The notes under the pieces were generated by a model, which worked only from the letters and a program-made list of their open reading frames with translations, was not told the DNA's origin and searched no databases. From Melioribacter sp. (GTDB taxonomy: Bacteria; Bacteroidota; Ignavibacteria; Ignavibacteriales; Melioribacteraceae), in the NCBI GenBank assembly GCA_016841125.1, contig JAENZU010000282.1, positions 1-5,256 on the forward strand: DNA of 5,256 bases. Direction: 5' to 3'. Shown here in pieces: positions 1-5,256 of this stretch; position 1 is the stretch's first letter; every line of letters begins with the position of its first letter. Both the position numbers and the translations under genes were made by a program.

Positions 1-430
1 CTTTATTGAATTTTGCTGAAAGGTGTGCATAAGCCAAAGCCATTCCAACTGAATTACCGAAACCTTGTCCTAATGGACCAGTGGTAGTTTCAACTCCTGG
101 CGTCATCCCATATTCGGGATGACCGGGCGTTATACTTTTCCACTGTCTGAAATTTTTAATATCATCTAAACTTATTTCGTATCCGCACAAATGAAGTATG
201 CTGTAAAGAAGCATTGATCCATGTCCCGCTGATAATATAAATCTATCCCTGTTAATCCAATTAGGATTTTTAGGATTGTGTTTCATAAATTTTGTGTAAA
301 GCAAATATGCTATTGGGGCACATCCCATCGGCATTCCGGGATGACCCGAATTTGCTTTTTGAACAGCATCGGCTGCAAGAAATCTAATTGTATTAATAGC
401 TTTATTTGTTTCACCATTCAATGGATTCAT
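1..430 (-). CDS. tkt: Transketolase, N-terminal part (cut by window edge)
   Basis: Transketolase moves two-carbon ketol units between sugar phosphates in the non-oxidative pentose phosphate pathway, using thiamine diphosphate and a divalent metal in the cytoplasm. The 143 visible codons cover the start of the pyrophosphate-binding domain. Family hallmarks are in order: SGHPGMPMG (residues 28-36, with H30), RDRFILSAGHGS (61-72, H70), TPGHPEYG (101-108, H104) and GVETTTGPLGQG (112-123). These align with E. coli TktA, whose H26, H66 and H100 are active-site histidines. The GDG cofactor motif would fall just beyond the edge. The ATG at 430 is the first after an in-frame stop at 469-467 and has an AGAAGAG ribosome site six bases upstream. 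The gene has its own candidate promoter. Full-length family members have about 650-680 residues, so most of the gene is outside. Identification is secure; an N-terminal-subunit-only (split) transketolase cannot be excluded from this part. Confidence 0.95.
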   Translation of the reverse strand, partial: MNPLNGETNKAINTIRFLAADAVQKANSGHPGMPMGCAPIAYLLYTKFMKHNPKNPNWINRDRFILSAGHGSMLLYSILHLCGYEISLDDIKNFRQWKSITPGHPEYGMTPGVETTTGPLGQGFGNSVGMALAYAHLSAKFNK

Positions 431-478
431 GAATTTCTCTTCTATTGTTTTACTTTTTTTTTTGAATTAAATCTATAA

Positions 479-503
479 CGAATTTTATACTTTTCAAAAT
501 TCG
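479..503. repeat. Inverted repeat overlapping the tkt promoter
   Basis: Perfect 8-base arms, CGAATTTT (479-486) and AAAATTCG (496-503), flank a 9-base loop. The repeat covers most of the spacer and part of the -10 box of the candidate tkt promoter. It could be an operator. It could also be a weak, AT-rich terminator for the gene ending at 525, since the minus-strand sequence after it is T-rich but has no proper U-run. The sequence does not decide between these. Confidence 0.4.
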
Positions 504-512
504 GTTTGTAAA
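484..512 (-). promoter_or_regulatory. Candidate sigma-70-like promoter of tkt
   Basis: On the minus strand TTTACA (512-507) and TATAAA (489-484) are separated by exactly 17 bases. Each matches five of six bases of the classical -35 and -10 boxes. A transcript would begin near 477, giving a leader of about 47 bases before the transketolase ATG. Inferred from sequence only; AT-rich gaps yield such matches by chance. Confidence 0.45.
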
Positions 513-524
513 AAATTAGTTAAA

Positions 525-863
525 TCAATTCTGATTACCCGCCCATATTTCTCCGTCAACAACAGGGGTCACACATATCAATGGTTTTTCGGGTATGCTG
601 AACTTTGAAAAAATTGTTTCAAATAATTGAAAATGCATTCCCTGACTTTCGAGTTTTGCAAAATTTCGATATTTCATAAAGTTTCCGCGTTTATCTCTCG
701 GAGCATCAAAATGGTATGAATTTTTAAAATCATCCTCCGCACGAAATTTTAGATATTCAATCTTATCTTCGTCGCTCCCCTCTCGCTCGTAACCTTTTAC
801 TTTAAATGATGTTACAATACCTTTTTCTATAACAAGGTAAATATTCAATATGGTTTCCGCCAA
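525..863 (-). CDS. Conserved-looking small protein of unknown function, TTG start
   Basis: I do not recognise this family. From the preferred TTG start the product is 112 residues, soluble in character, with no signal peptide or membrane segment. It begins with an amphipathic ETILNIYLVIEKG stretch, then a charged centre (about 21-60, rich in K, D and E), and ends with a more hydrophobic PLICVTPVVDGEIWAG part (94-109). A longer reading from ATG 908 would give 127 residues but would overlap the preceding gene by 44 bases. The TTG at 863-861 begins one base after that gene's TAA and has AGAAAGGA placed 8 bases upstream, so it is the better start. The tight junction implies co-transcription and translational coupling with the membrane protein, and perhaps a shared job. 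It could be a cytosolic partner of that protein, but this is only inference from position. Confidence 0.72.
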   Translation of the reverse strand: MAETILNIYLVIEKGIVTSFKVKGYEREGSDEDKIEYLKFRAEDDFKNSYHFDAPRDKRGNFMKYRNFAKLESQGMHFQLFETIFSKFSIPEKPLICVTPVVDGEIWAGNQN

Positions 864-864
864 C

Positions 865-1524
865 TTAAATTTCCTTTCTATTGGCAAGTGAGAAATACGA
901 AATTGCAATTGCTAAAACAAAAGCAAGTTTGCATAAACCACTTTCCGCTGCATCAACAAATCCGGGCATAAACAGATACATAATTATTCCGGGTACAAAA
1001 GGAACATAATAACCGATCATCAATATACGCCAGAGTTTTTTCCTCATCCCAAATTTTGCGCGGGAATAGTAAACCGGAGTCAAAATTAAAGTAAGGAATA
1101 CAGGCAGATAGTAAAATACTCCGTATAAATCACCAAGCGGATAACTGTATTCTGCGTAAAGAATTTCGCAAATGGTTAAATTGAATTGCGGTATAACGGT
1201 TGCGTAATAAACAGTAAAGAATATTGCCGGAAGGAATATTATCAAGAGCAGCTTATTCTTAATATCTGCAAAATTTAATACAAGCAATAAACCTAACGGC
1301 GGTAAATATGATATCACAACAAAAGCCAAATATATGAGTATGTGATTGTTCATCCCGAAAAAGCAGATAAGCGTTTCAAGCAGTTGATAACCAAAGAGCA
1401 ATCCCACCATTCCAATTGCCATCCAGTTAACTTTTGTTTTTTCCGCAAATTTAAGAATGTTCAGGAACAATAGAAGTTCTAGTGATGCTATCAGTAATGA
1501 AATAATTCCGTTGTATGATTCCAT
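865..1524 (-). CDS. Predicted seven-helix integral membrane protein, function unknown
   Basis: This 219-residue protein is very hydrophobic. By eye it has seven membrane segments, at about residues 6-24, 34-55, 60-84, 91-111, 133-153, 166-187 and 196-213. Short charged loops separate them (for example AEKTK at 27-31 and RAKFGMRKK at 155-163). The last helix is followed by a five- to six-residue tail, NRKEI. The layout resembles the seven-helix sensor regions found at the N terminus of some histidine kinases and related signalling proteins. Here, however, no output domain follows: the reading frame stops at once and a separate small gene starts one base later. The start at ATG 1524 has only a poor ribosome site (ACTATAAG); a six-codon ATG reading just upstream ends in TAA immediately before it. 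No catalytic motif is visible, so a transporter, sensor or assembly role cannot be separated. Confidence 0.8.
   Translation of the reverse strand: MESYNGIISLLIASLELLLFLNILKFAEKTKVNWMAIGMVGLLFGYQLLETLICFFGMNNHILIYLAFVVISYLPPLGLLLVLNFADIKNKLLLIIFLPAIFFTVYYATVIPQFNLTICEILYAEYSYPLGDLYGVFYYLPVFLTLILTPVYYSRAKFGMRKKLWRILMIGYYVPFVPGIIMYLFMPGFVDAAESGLCKLAFVLAIAISYFSLANRKEI
871..879 (-). promoter_or_regulatory. Ribosome-binding site that decides a TTG start
   Basis: The minus strand reads AGAAAGGAA across the last codons (Arg-Lys-Glu) of the membrane-protein gene. The AAGGA core ends 8 bases before the TTG at 863, which is optimal spacing. No comparable site precedes the upstream ATG at 908. This supports the short form of the downstream protein. 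Confidence 0.6.
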
Positions 1525-1536
1525 CTTATAGTATAG

Positions 1537-1572
1537 GGGTTTTCATGCCGAATAAACTCAGAATGAAAACCC
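1537..1572 (-). repeat. Hairpin-forming inverted repeat in the gap before the membrane-protein gene
   Basis: Perfect 10-base arms GGGTTTTCAT (1537-1546) and ATGAAAACCC (1563-1572) flank a 16-base loop. It lies 46 bases after the CDGSH gene and 12 bases before the ATG at 1524. It has no following U-run in the minus-strand transcript, so it is not a standard intrinsic terminator. It may be an attenuating or RNA-stabilising hairpin, or a protein-binding site. Confidence 0.5.
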
Positions 1573-1618
1573 GTTTTCTCCGTAAAGTTTGAAAATGATT
1601 TTTACAAATAATAACTGA

Positions 1619-1855
1619 TTATAATTTAGCGTGTGTCCCGTCACAGAAGGGTTTACTTCCGCTATGTTTACAGCCGCACCAAGCAAAGCTTTTCTCCTCA
1701 GAAACAACTTCCTTAACAGGTGTAAACTCGGTACCTTTGTGTGAACCATCGCAAAAGGGTTGATTACCTGACCGACCGCAGGCACACCAAAAATAATTGC
1801 CGGGCTTTACATTTACTATAAAGGGACCTTTCTTCGCTACTTTTGGTTCAGCCAT
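1619..1855 (-). CDS. Tandem CDGSH iron-sulfur domain protein
   Basis: This 78-residue protein holds two CDGSH (mitoNEET/CISD-type) motifs. Each would bind a [2Fe-2S] cluster through three cysteines and one histidine. The first is C24-x-C26, C35-D-G-S-H39; the second is C60-x-C62, C71-D-G-T-H75, with T in place of S. Between each cysteine pair and the CDG core lie the expected S and P (S29, P33; S65, P69). There is no membrane anchor, unlike mammalian mitoNEET; the size and two-motif form recall CISD3 (Miner2) and many short bacterial proteins. Known roles of the family are electron or cluster transfer and redox sensing; the partner here is unknown. GAGGA lies four bases before the ATG. It starts 35 bases after the fumarase stop, with no terminator seen between, so the two are probably co-transcribed. 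Confidence 0.93.
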   Translation of the reverse strand: MAEPKVAKKGPFIVNVKPGNYFWCACGRSGNQPFCDGSHKGTEFTPVKEVVSEEKSFAWCGCKHSGSKPFCDGTHAKL

Positions 1856-1890
1856 TTTTTCCTCATTTATTATTTTATGAGTAAAAGTGA

Positions 1891-3282
1891 TTATCCTTTT
1901 GGACCGATCATCTTTTCTGGTCTCACTTTTTCTTCAAATTCTTCTTTTGTCAATAATCCCAAAGCAACCGCAGCTTCTTCAAGTGTACTGTTTTCTTGAT
2001 GAGCTTTTTTGGCAACCTTAGCTGCATTGTCGTATCCGATATGCGGATTGAGTGCAGTTACAAGCATCAAAGAATTTTTCAAATTTTTGGCAATGTTAAC
2101 TTCGTTAGCCTCAATCCCAACAACACAATTATCTGTGAAACTTTCGCATGCGTCAGCAATCAGTCTGATTGATTGAAGTAGGTTGTAGATCATTACAGGT
2201 TTGAAAACATTCAATTCGAAGTTACCGCTGGCACCGCCGAAATTAACTGCAACATCGTTTCCGAAAACTTGCGCGCATACCATAGTCATTGCCTCCGGCT
2301 GTGTCGGGTTTACTTTGCCGGGCATTATTGACGAACCCGGTTCGTTTGCCGGAAGAGTTATTTCACCAATACCGCATCTCGGACCAGAGCCAAGCCATCT
2401 AATATCATTTGCAATTTTCATTAGAGAAGCTGCCAGAGTTTTCATTACCCCGCTGGCTTCAACAATTGCATCGTGCGCTGCTAGGGATTCAAACTTATTA
2501 GGTGCCGTTACAAAATCCAAGCCGGTAATCTCTGAAATATGCTTTGCAGATTTAACCGCAAAATCTTTGTGAGTATTTAAGCCTGTGCCTACAGCGGTTC
2601 CGCCAAGTGCTAATTCTTTTAGCCGCGGCAGGCAATTATTAATCCGGTCCAAACCGTAAGTCAACTGTTGAGTGTAACCGGAAAATTCCTGACCCAAAGT
2701 AAGAGGAACAGCATCCATTAAGTGAGTTCTGCCGATTTTGATGATATCATTGAACTCTTCAGATTTTGCTTGAAGTGCATCGCGCAGTTTTGTGATCATC
2801 GGAATTAGACGGCGATGAATTTCTTCAACCGCTGCAATGTGCATTCCGGTTGGGAATGTATCATTGGATGATTGAGCTTTGTTAACATCATCGTTTGGAT
2901 GAATTGGTTTTTTGCTGCCGAGTTCGCCGCCAGCCATTTCAATAGCTCGATTGGCAATTACTTCATTGCTGTTCATATTGGTTTGAGTACCGCTGCCGGT
3001 TTGCCAGATCACAAGCGGAAAATGTTCATCAAGTTTACCTTCAATAACTTCATCCGCAGCTTTTACAATTAGGTCTGCCTTTTCTGCCGGAAGCATTCCA
3101 AGCTCTTTGTTTGTTAATGCTGCTGCTTTTTTCAAAACACCTAATGCACGTATTAATTCTCTCGGCATCTTTTCGTAGCCAATCTTAAAATTCATCAAGC
3201 TTCTTGCTGTCTGTGCGCCATAATACTTATCTGCAGGAACCTTTATTTCTCCCATAGTATCTGATTCAATTCTGTATTCCAT
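1891..3282 (-). CDS. fumC: Class II fumarate hydratase (fumarase C)
   Basis: Fumarase interconverts fumarate and L-malate in the TCA cycle in the cytoplasm. The class II form is a homotetramer without an iron-sulfur cluster and so is oxygen-stable. The 463-residue product is close to E. coli FumC (467). Visible family features are TGSGTQTNMN (95-104), HPNDDVN (128-134, B site), QSSNDTFPT (137-145), GRTHLMDA (184-191, H187 matching catalytic H188) and the signature GSSIMPGKVN (316-325, with the likely catalytic serine S317, plus K323 and N325). These residues separate it from aspartase only modestly, but the whole sequence and the C-terminal end read as fumarase. ATG 3282 is chosen because GGAGG lies four bases before it and the protein then begins like FumC; the frame runs open 17 codons further to another ATG at 3333. 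A candidate promoter overlaps that extension. Confidence 0.95.
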   Translation of the reverse strand: MEYRIESDTMGEIKVPADKYYGAQTARSLMNFKIGYEKMPRELIRALGVLKKAAALTNKELGMLPAEKADLIVKAADEVIEGKLDEHFPLVIWQTGSGTQTNMNSNEVIANRAIEMAGGELGSKKPIHPNDDVNKAQSSNDTFPTGMHIAAVEEIHRRLIPMITKLRDALQAKSEEFNDIIKIGRTHLMDAVPLTLGQEFSGYTQQLTYGLDRINNCLPRLKELALGGTAVGTGLNTHKDFAVKSAKHISEITGLDFVTAPNKFESLAAHDAIVEASGVMKTLAASLMKIANDIRWLGSGPRCGIGEITLPANEPGSSIMPGKVNPTQPEAMTMVCAQVFGNDVAVNFGGASGNFELNVFKPVMIYNLLQSIRLIADACESFTDNCVVGIEANEVNIAKNLKNSLMLVTALNPHIGYDNAAKVAKKAHQENSTLEEAAVALGLLTKEEFEEKVRPEKMIGPKG

Positions 3283-3314
3283 ATAGCCTCCAAATTTGAA
3301 AGGATTTTGAATCA

Positions 3315-3343
3315 AAATTAAGCTAATAGTCATTGAAATTCAA
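3315..3343 (-). promoter_or_regulatory. Candidate promoter of fumC and the CDGSH gene
   Basis: On the minus strand TTGAAT (3343-3338) is followed after 17 bases by TAATTT (3320-3315). Read differently, TTG-N20-TAATTTTG fits the TTG/TAnnTTTG promoter form known from Bacteroidota. Initiation near 3308 would leave a leader of about 26 bases and would exclude the longer ATG at 3333. Sequence inference only. Confidence 0.42.
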
Positions 3344-3407
3344 TTGAAAGAAATGTAAAATTGATTAAATAAAAGATTCTCTGAAAATTGGGATCATTAT
3401 TTTTTCG

Positions 3408-3436
3408 AAAAAAAAAGACACGCCGTAACGTGTCTT
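3408..3436 (-). terminator. Rho-independent terminator after the NmrA-like gene
   Basis: The minus strand forms a stem AAGACACG / CGTGTCTT (3436-3429 with 3422-3415) around a six-base loop. A run of nine T (3416-3408) overlaps and follows the right arm. It begins 23 bases after the stop codon at 3460. This separates the NmrA-like gene from fumarase, so fumarase needs its own promoter. Confidence 0.88.
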
Positions 3437-3459
3437 CAAAATTGAACCTTATTTAGAGA

Positions 3460-4410
3460 TTATTCAGTCGGAATTTGTTTTTTATATTTTTCAACCCAGC
3501 CTTCAAAATCCAGCAAAGCAGGGTTCAATGATTTGGCAAGTGTAATATCCCTTGCGGAAAGAAACTCATCATTGTAGTCATGCTTAAATTGAAACATGTT
3601 TCCAAGATCATCAGCGCCCGGAAAATCAAAACCGCGGTACATATCAAAAGGGACCGGGAAGTAATTAACATCAGCTTCTAATGCCTTTCCAAGTTTGTCA
3701 GCCATTTCTTTTCCGGAAATAAATTCACCGGAAATGCCGACTCTTTTATTGATGAATTCGGTTCCCCGTTTGAAAATGCCGAATGCACACTTACCAATAT
3801 CTTCAGCAGCAATTCCGGGGAGCTCTTTATCCCCCATCGGAAGTGCAAAAGTGAGTTTTCCGTCTTCACCTTTTTTTGGACCCATTCCGAAATGAATTAA
3901 ATTATCCCAATAAAATGAAGTGAGTAAAAATGTTGTTGGCACATCATTATCGATGAAAAATTTATCGGACTCACCTTTCCCGTCGAAGTGAGGGACTTTA
4001 TATTTTTCGCCAAGTGTCGGCATTGAATCATCTTCCAACGGAATCCATTTTCGGGTATCCTCTAAAGTTGACCAAACAACATGTTTTACACCTGTCTCCT
4101 TGGCGGCTTTTGCGACAGATTCTACCTGTTCCATTTCTTTTTCGGGAGAAAAGTGCTCCCAGAAAAATGTTACCGCATACACTCCATACGCACCTTTGAA
4201 TGCAGAAACAAGTGATTCATGATTATCAATATCAACCTCAACTACTTCGGCGCCTCTTTGAGCAAGTGCTTTAGCCTTATCTGAATTTGTATTACGTGTT
4301 AAAGCCCTCAATTTAAATTCACCCGATTTGTCATTAAGAATTGAATCAGCTAATCCACCGCCCTGTGCGCCTGTAGCACCCAGCACAGCAATTATTTTAT
4401 TTTCTGCCAT
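3460..4410 (-). CDS. NmrA/HSCARG-like NAD(P)-binding protein
   Basis: This 316-residue protein is a Rossmann-fold member of the NmrA-like, atypical short-chain dehydrogenase group. The nucleotide-binding loop GATGAQGGG (11-19) opens the protein. TRN (38-40) follows strand two, where a basic residue (R39) commonly favours NADP(H). The segments VPHFDGKGE (139-147) and FPGADDLGNMFQF (263-275), and the C-terminal SLNPALLDFEGWVEKYK (294-310), resemble human NMRAL1 (HSCARG), an NADPH-ratio sensor. I see no usual YxxxK pair: HFDGKGE occupies that region, as in HSCARG, so either sensing or an unusual reductase role is possible. Bacterial relatives are often annotated as NAD(P)H-binding or NmrA family. 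AGGAAGGA lies 8 bases before the ATG. The gene stands alone, with its own promoter and terminator, so context gives no pathway. Confidence 0.9.
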   Translation of the reverse strand: MAENKIIAVLGATGAQGGGLADSILNDKSGEFKLRALTRNTNSDKAKALAQRGAEVVEVDIDNHESLVSAFKGAYGVYAVTFFWEHFSPEKEMEQVESVAKAAKETGVKHVVWSTLEDTRKWIPLEDDSMPTLGEKYKVPHFDGKGESDKFFIDNDVPTTFLLTSFYWDNLIHFGMGPKKGEDGKLTFALPMGDKELPGIAAEDIGKCAFGIFKRGTEFINKRVGISGEFISGKEMADKLGKALEADVNYFPVPFDMYRGFDFPGADDLGNMFQFKHDYNDEFLSARDITLAKSLNPALLDFEGWVEKYKKQIPTE

Positions 4411-4457
4411 GAGAAATTTCCTTCCTAAAATTATTTGATTTAGTTTAGTGTAATATT

Positions 4458-4486
4458 ATAATAAGATATAATGTCGTGTAATTCAA
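4458..4486 (-). promoter_or_regulatory. Candidate sigma-70-like promoter of the NmrA-like gene
   Basis: On the minus strand TTGAAT (4486-4481) and TATTAT (4463-4458) are 17 bases apart, matching four and five of the six consensus bases. A start near 4451 gives a leader of about 40 bases. An overlapping TATAAT (4460-4455) lies three bases downstream but with a 20-base spacer. Confidence 0.5.
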
Positions 4487-4525
4487 CATAAATTATTTTA
4501 ACATTTAACTAAACACGTAATTTGA

Positions 4526-4559
4526 GAAAATGGTTTCACTCGATAGGGATGAAACTTTC
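4526..4559 (-). repeat. Imperfect hairpin after the toxin-antitoxin pair
   Basis: GTTTCA (4533-4538) pairs with TGAAAC (4550-4555) around an 11-base loop. The outer GAAA (4526-4529) and TTTC (4556-4559) extend the stem past a three-base bulge. It lies 51 bases beyond the mazF stop. On the minus strand it is followed by a T-rich stretch but no clear U-run, so it is at best a weak terminator for the mazEF transcript. Confidence 0.35.
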
Positions 4560-4609
4560 TATTGACTCTATGATAAGATAAAAGAATGTGGCAATTTGAA
4601 ATTCTTAAT

Positions 4610-4933
4610 TCATCGAGAGAACATTTCAGCCAATATTTTTATTACATACTCTTCGATCTTCTTGTTTAATTTATCAACTTTTTTAATAAGCCTAATTTTA
4701 TCAACGGTTCTGATTTGATCTAAAACTATTTGACCTTGTTTACCCTCAATTTTGCAGCCTATACGGGTTGGGTATTTTCTCAGCTTAGAAGTAATGGGTG
4801 CAACAATCAGAGTATTTATATTCCTGTTCATCTCATCGGGAGAGATTATTACACAAGGACGTGTTTTTTTTATTTCACTTCCGATTGTCGGATCAAGATT
4901 TACAAAGTACACTTCAAACCTTTTGTACTCCAT
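4610..4933 (-). CDS. mazF: MazF/PemK-type endoribonuclease toxin
   Basis: MazF toxins cut single-stranded mRNA at short sequence motifs and stop translation when the antitoxin is lost. The 107-residue protein has the usual length and fold markers. The start RFEVYFVNLDPTIGSEIKKTRPCVIIS (5-31) is the first beta region with the conserved KTRP. R25 and T48 (in IVAPITSK, 43-50) match the catalytic arginine and threonine at the same numbers in B. subtilis MazF. GQIVLDQIRTVDK (67-79) is the conserved C-terminal strand and loop. No key residue is missing, so it looks active. The cleavage motif cannot be read from sequence. Its ATG follows the antitoxin TAA with no base between and only a weak GGGAATGG site, so translation probably depends on ribosomes finishing the antitoxin. 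Confidence 0.93.
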   Translation of the reverse strand: MEYKRFEVYFVNLDPTIGSEIKKTRPCVIISPDEMNRNINTLIVAPITSKLRKYPTRIGCKIEGKQGQIVLDQIRTVDKIRLIKKVDKLNKKIEEYVIKILAEMFSR

Positions 4934-5191
4934 TTACCATTCCCACTCGGTATTATCCCAGGATGATTGGTCGGATAAAATTTCTTCATCTAACAAAATA
5001 TCATCATTATTTTGCGCCATCTTCTCAAAAGCTGAATCCCAATCGGCTCTTTCCTTTTTTACTGATTGAATTATGATCTTACCATCTTTGATTTGGATTT
5101 CAACTTCTTCGTCGAGTCCGGTTTGCTCAATTACAGCTTTTGGAAGCCTAATCCCTTTTGCGTTACCGATTTTTACTATTTTCGTTTTCAT
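4934..5191 (-). CDS. mazE: MazE-type AbrB-fold antitoxin
   Basis: MazE antitoxins bind and block MazF, and repress their own promoter. The 85-residue protein has a swapped-hairpin AbrB/SpoVT-type DNA-binding domain at residues 1-45: MKTKIVKIGNAKGIRLPKAV, then a DEEVEIQIKDGKIIIQ strand pair. An acidic tail follows (about 48-85) with DWDSAFEKMAQNNDD and a final tryptophan-rich TEWEW. Such tails wrap the toxin and carry aromatic anchor residues. AGGA lies four bases before the ATG. It comes before the toxin, in the usual order, and directly abuts it. A palindrome just upstream is the likely operator. No mobile-element gene is visible nearby; such pairs are often acquired, but nothing in the window proves transfer. 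Confidence 0.92.
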   Translation of the reverse strand: MKTKIVKIGNAKGIRLPKAVIEQTGLDEEVEIQIKDGKIIIQSVKKERADWDSAFEKMAQNNDDILLDEEILSDQSSWDNTEWEW

Positions 5192-5207
5192 ATTTTCCTG
5201 CTTAATA

Positions 5208-5228
5208 TGTGATTACAATGTAATCACA
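5208..5228. promoter_or_regulatory. Palindromic operator upstream of mazE
   Basis: A perfect palindrome with 10-base arms, TGTGATTACA and TGTAATCACA, about a single central A (5218). It ends 17 bases before the antitoxin ATG and covers the probable -10 box and transcription start. By analogy with other MazEF systems it is the binding site for MazE or the MazE-MazF complex. Confidence 0.7.
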
Positions 5229-5245
5229 CGGATTAAAATATTCAA
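5217..5245 (-). promoter_or_regulatory. Candidate promoter of mazEF
   Basis: On the minus strand TTGAAT (5245-5240) and TACATT (5222-5217) are 17 bases apart; the -10 box lies within the palindrome. Initiation near 5210 gives a leader of about 19 bases that still holds the AGGA ribosome site. The -10 box is only a four-of-six match. Confidence 0.45.
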
Positions 5246-5256
5246 GTAACCTAGTT

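Noticed and set aside
278..478. 66-codon plus-strand reading frame
   Set aside because: It is antisense to the well-matched transketolase start and its leader; the translation looks like an antisense shadow.
1530..1535. TATACT as a -10 box for the membrane-protein gene
   Set aside because: It lies six bases before the ATG with no -35 match at 16-18 bases, and would require a leaderless transcript.
1558..1785. 75-codon minus-strand reading frame overlapping the CDGSH gene
   Set aside because: It is an out-of-frame shadow of a gene with two complete CDGSH motifs, and has no family features of its own.
2201..3072. Plus-strand reading frames inside fumarase
   Set aside because: Fumarase is intact on the other strand with all its motifs, so these are antisense shadows.
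3283..3333. 17-residue N-terminal extension of fumarase from ATG 3333
   Set aside because: The GGAGG site lies directly before ATG 3282, FumC-like sequence begins there, and the candidate promoter -10 region falls inside the extension.
4526..4559. Possible degenerate CRISPR repeat (GTTTCA...GATGAAAC ends)
   Set aside because: The ends resemble some CRISPR repeats, but only one copy exists, with no spacers or cas genes. A plain hairpin explains it.
4730..5076. Several plus-strand reading frames of 78-105 codons across the mazEF pair
   Set aside because: They lie antisense to two clearly recognised genes and show no recognisable domain or ribosome site.

Overview
This AT-rich window carries seven genes, all read from the minus strand, and looks like an ordinary bacterial chromosome segment. 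The protein sequences and the AT-rich codon use suggest the Bacteroidota/Ignavibacteriota/Chlorobi group. Strong Shine-Dalgarno sites before several genes (GGAGG, AGGAAGGA, AGAAAGGA) fit Ignavibacteria-like lineages better than typical Bacteroidia. This placement is inferred from sequence feel, not from a search.

In transcription order, from the right edge leftwards: (i) a MazE/MazF-type toxin-antitoxin pair (5191-4610) with a perfect palindromic operator over its probable promoter; (ii) a single NmrA/HSCARG-type NAD(P)-binding protein (4410-3460), with a good promoter and a clear intrinsic terminator; (iii) a class II fumarase (3282-1891) followed 35 bp later by a small protein with two CDGSH iron-sulfur motifs (1855-1619); (iv) after a 94-bp gap holding a hairpin, a predicted seven-helix membrane protein (1524-865) and a tightly coupled small protein of unknown function, which probably starts at TTG 863 and not at the longer ATG; (v) the first 143 codons of a transketolase, cut off by the left edge, with its own promoter overlapping an inverted repeat.

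Fumarase (TCA cycle) and transketolase (pentose phosphate pathway) are housekeeping enzymes. The CDGSH protein is probably co-transcribed with fumarase. The toxin-antitoxin pair is the only clearly accessory module, and no transposase, integrase or attachment site accompanies it. The two unrecognised genes at 525-1524 are the best candidates for new biology, but nothing in the sequence tells their function. Three of the candidate promoters share the form TTGAAT-N17-TA. No stretch without a gene exceeds about 200 bases; no tRNA, rRNA or CRISPR array was seen.
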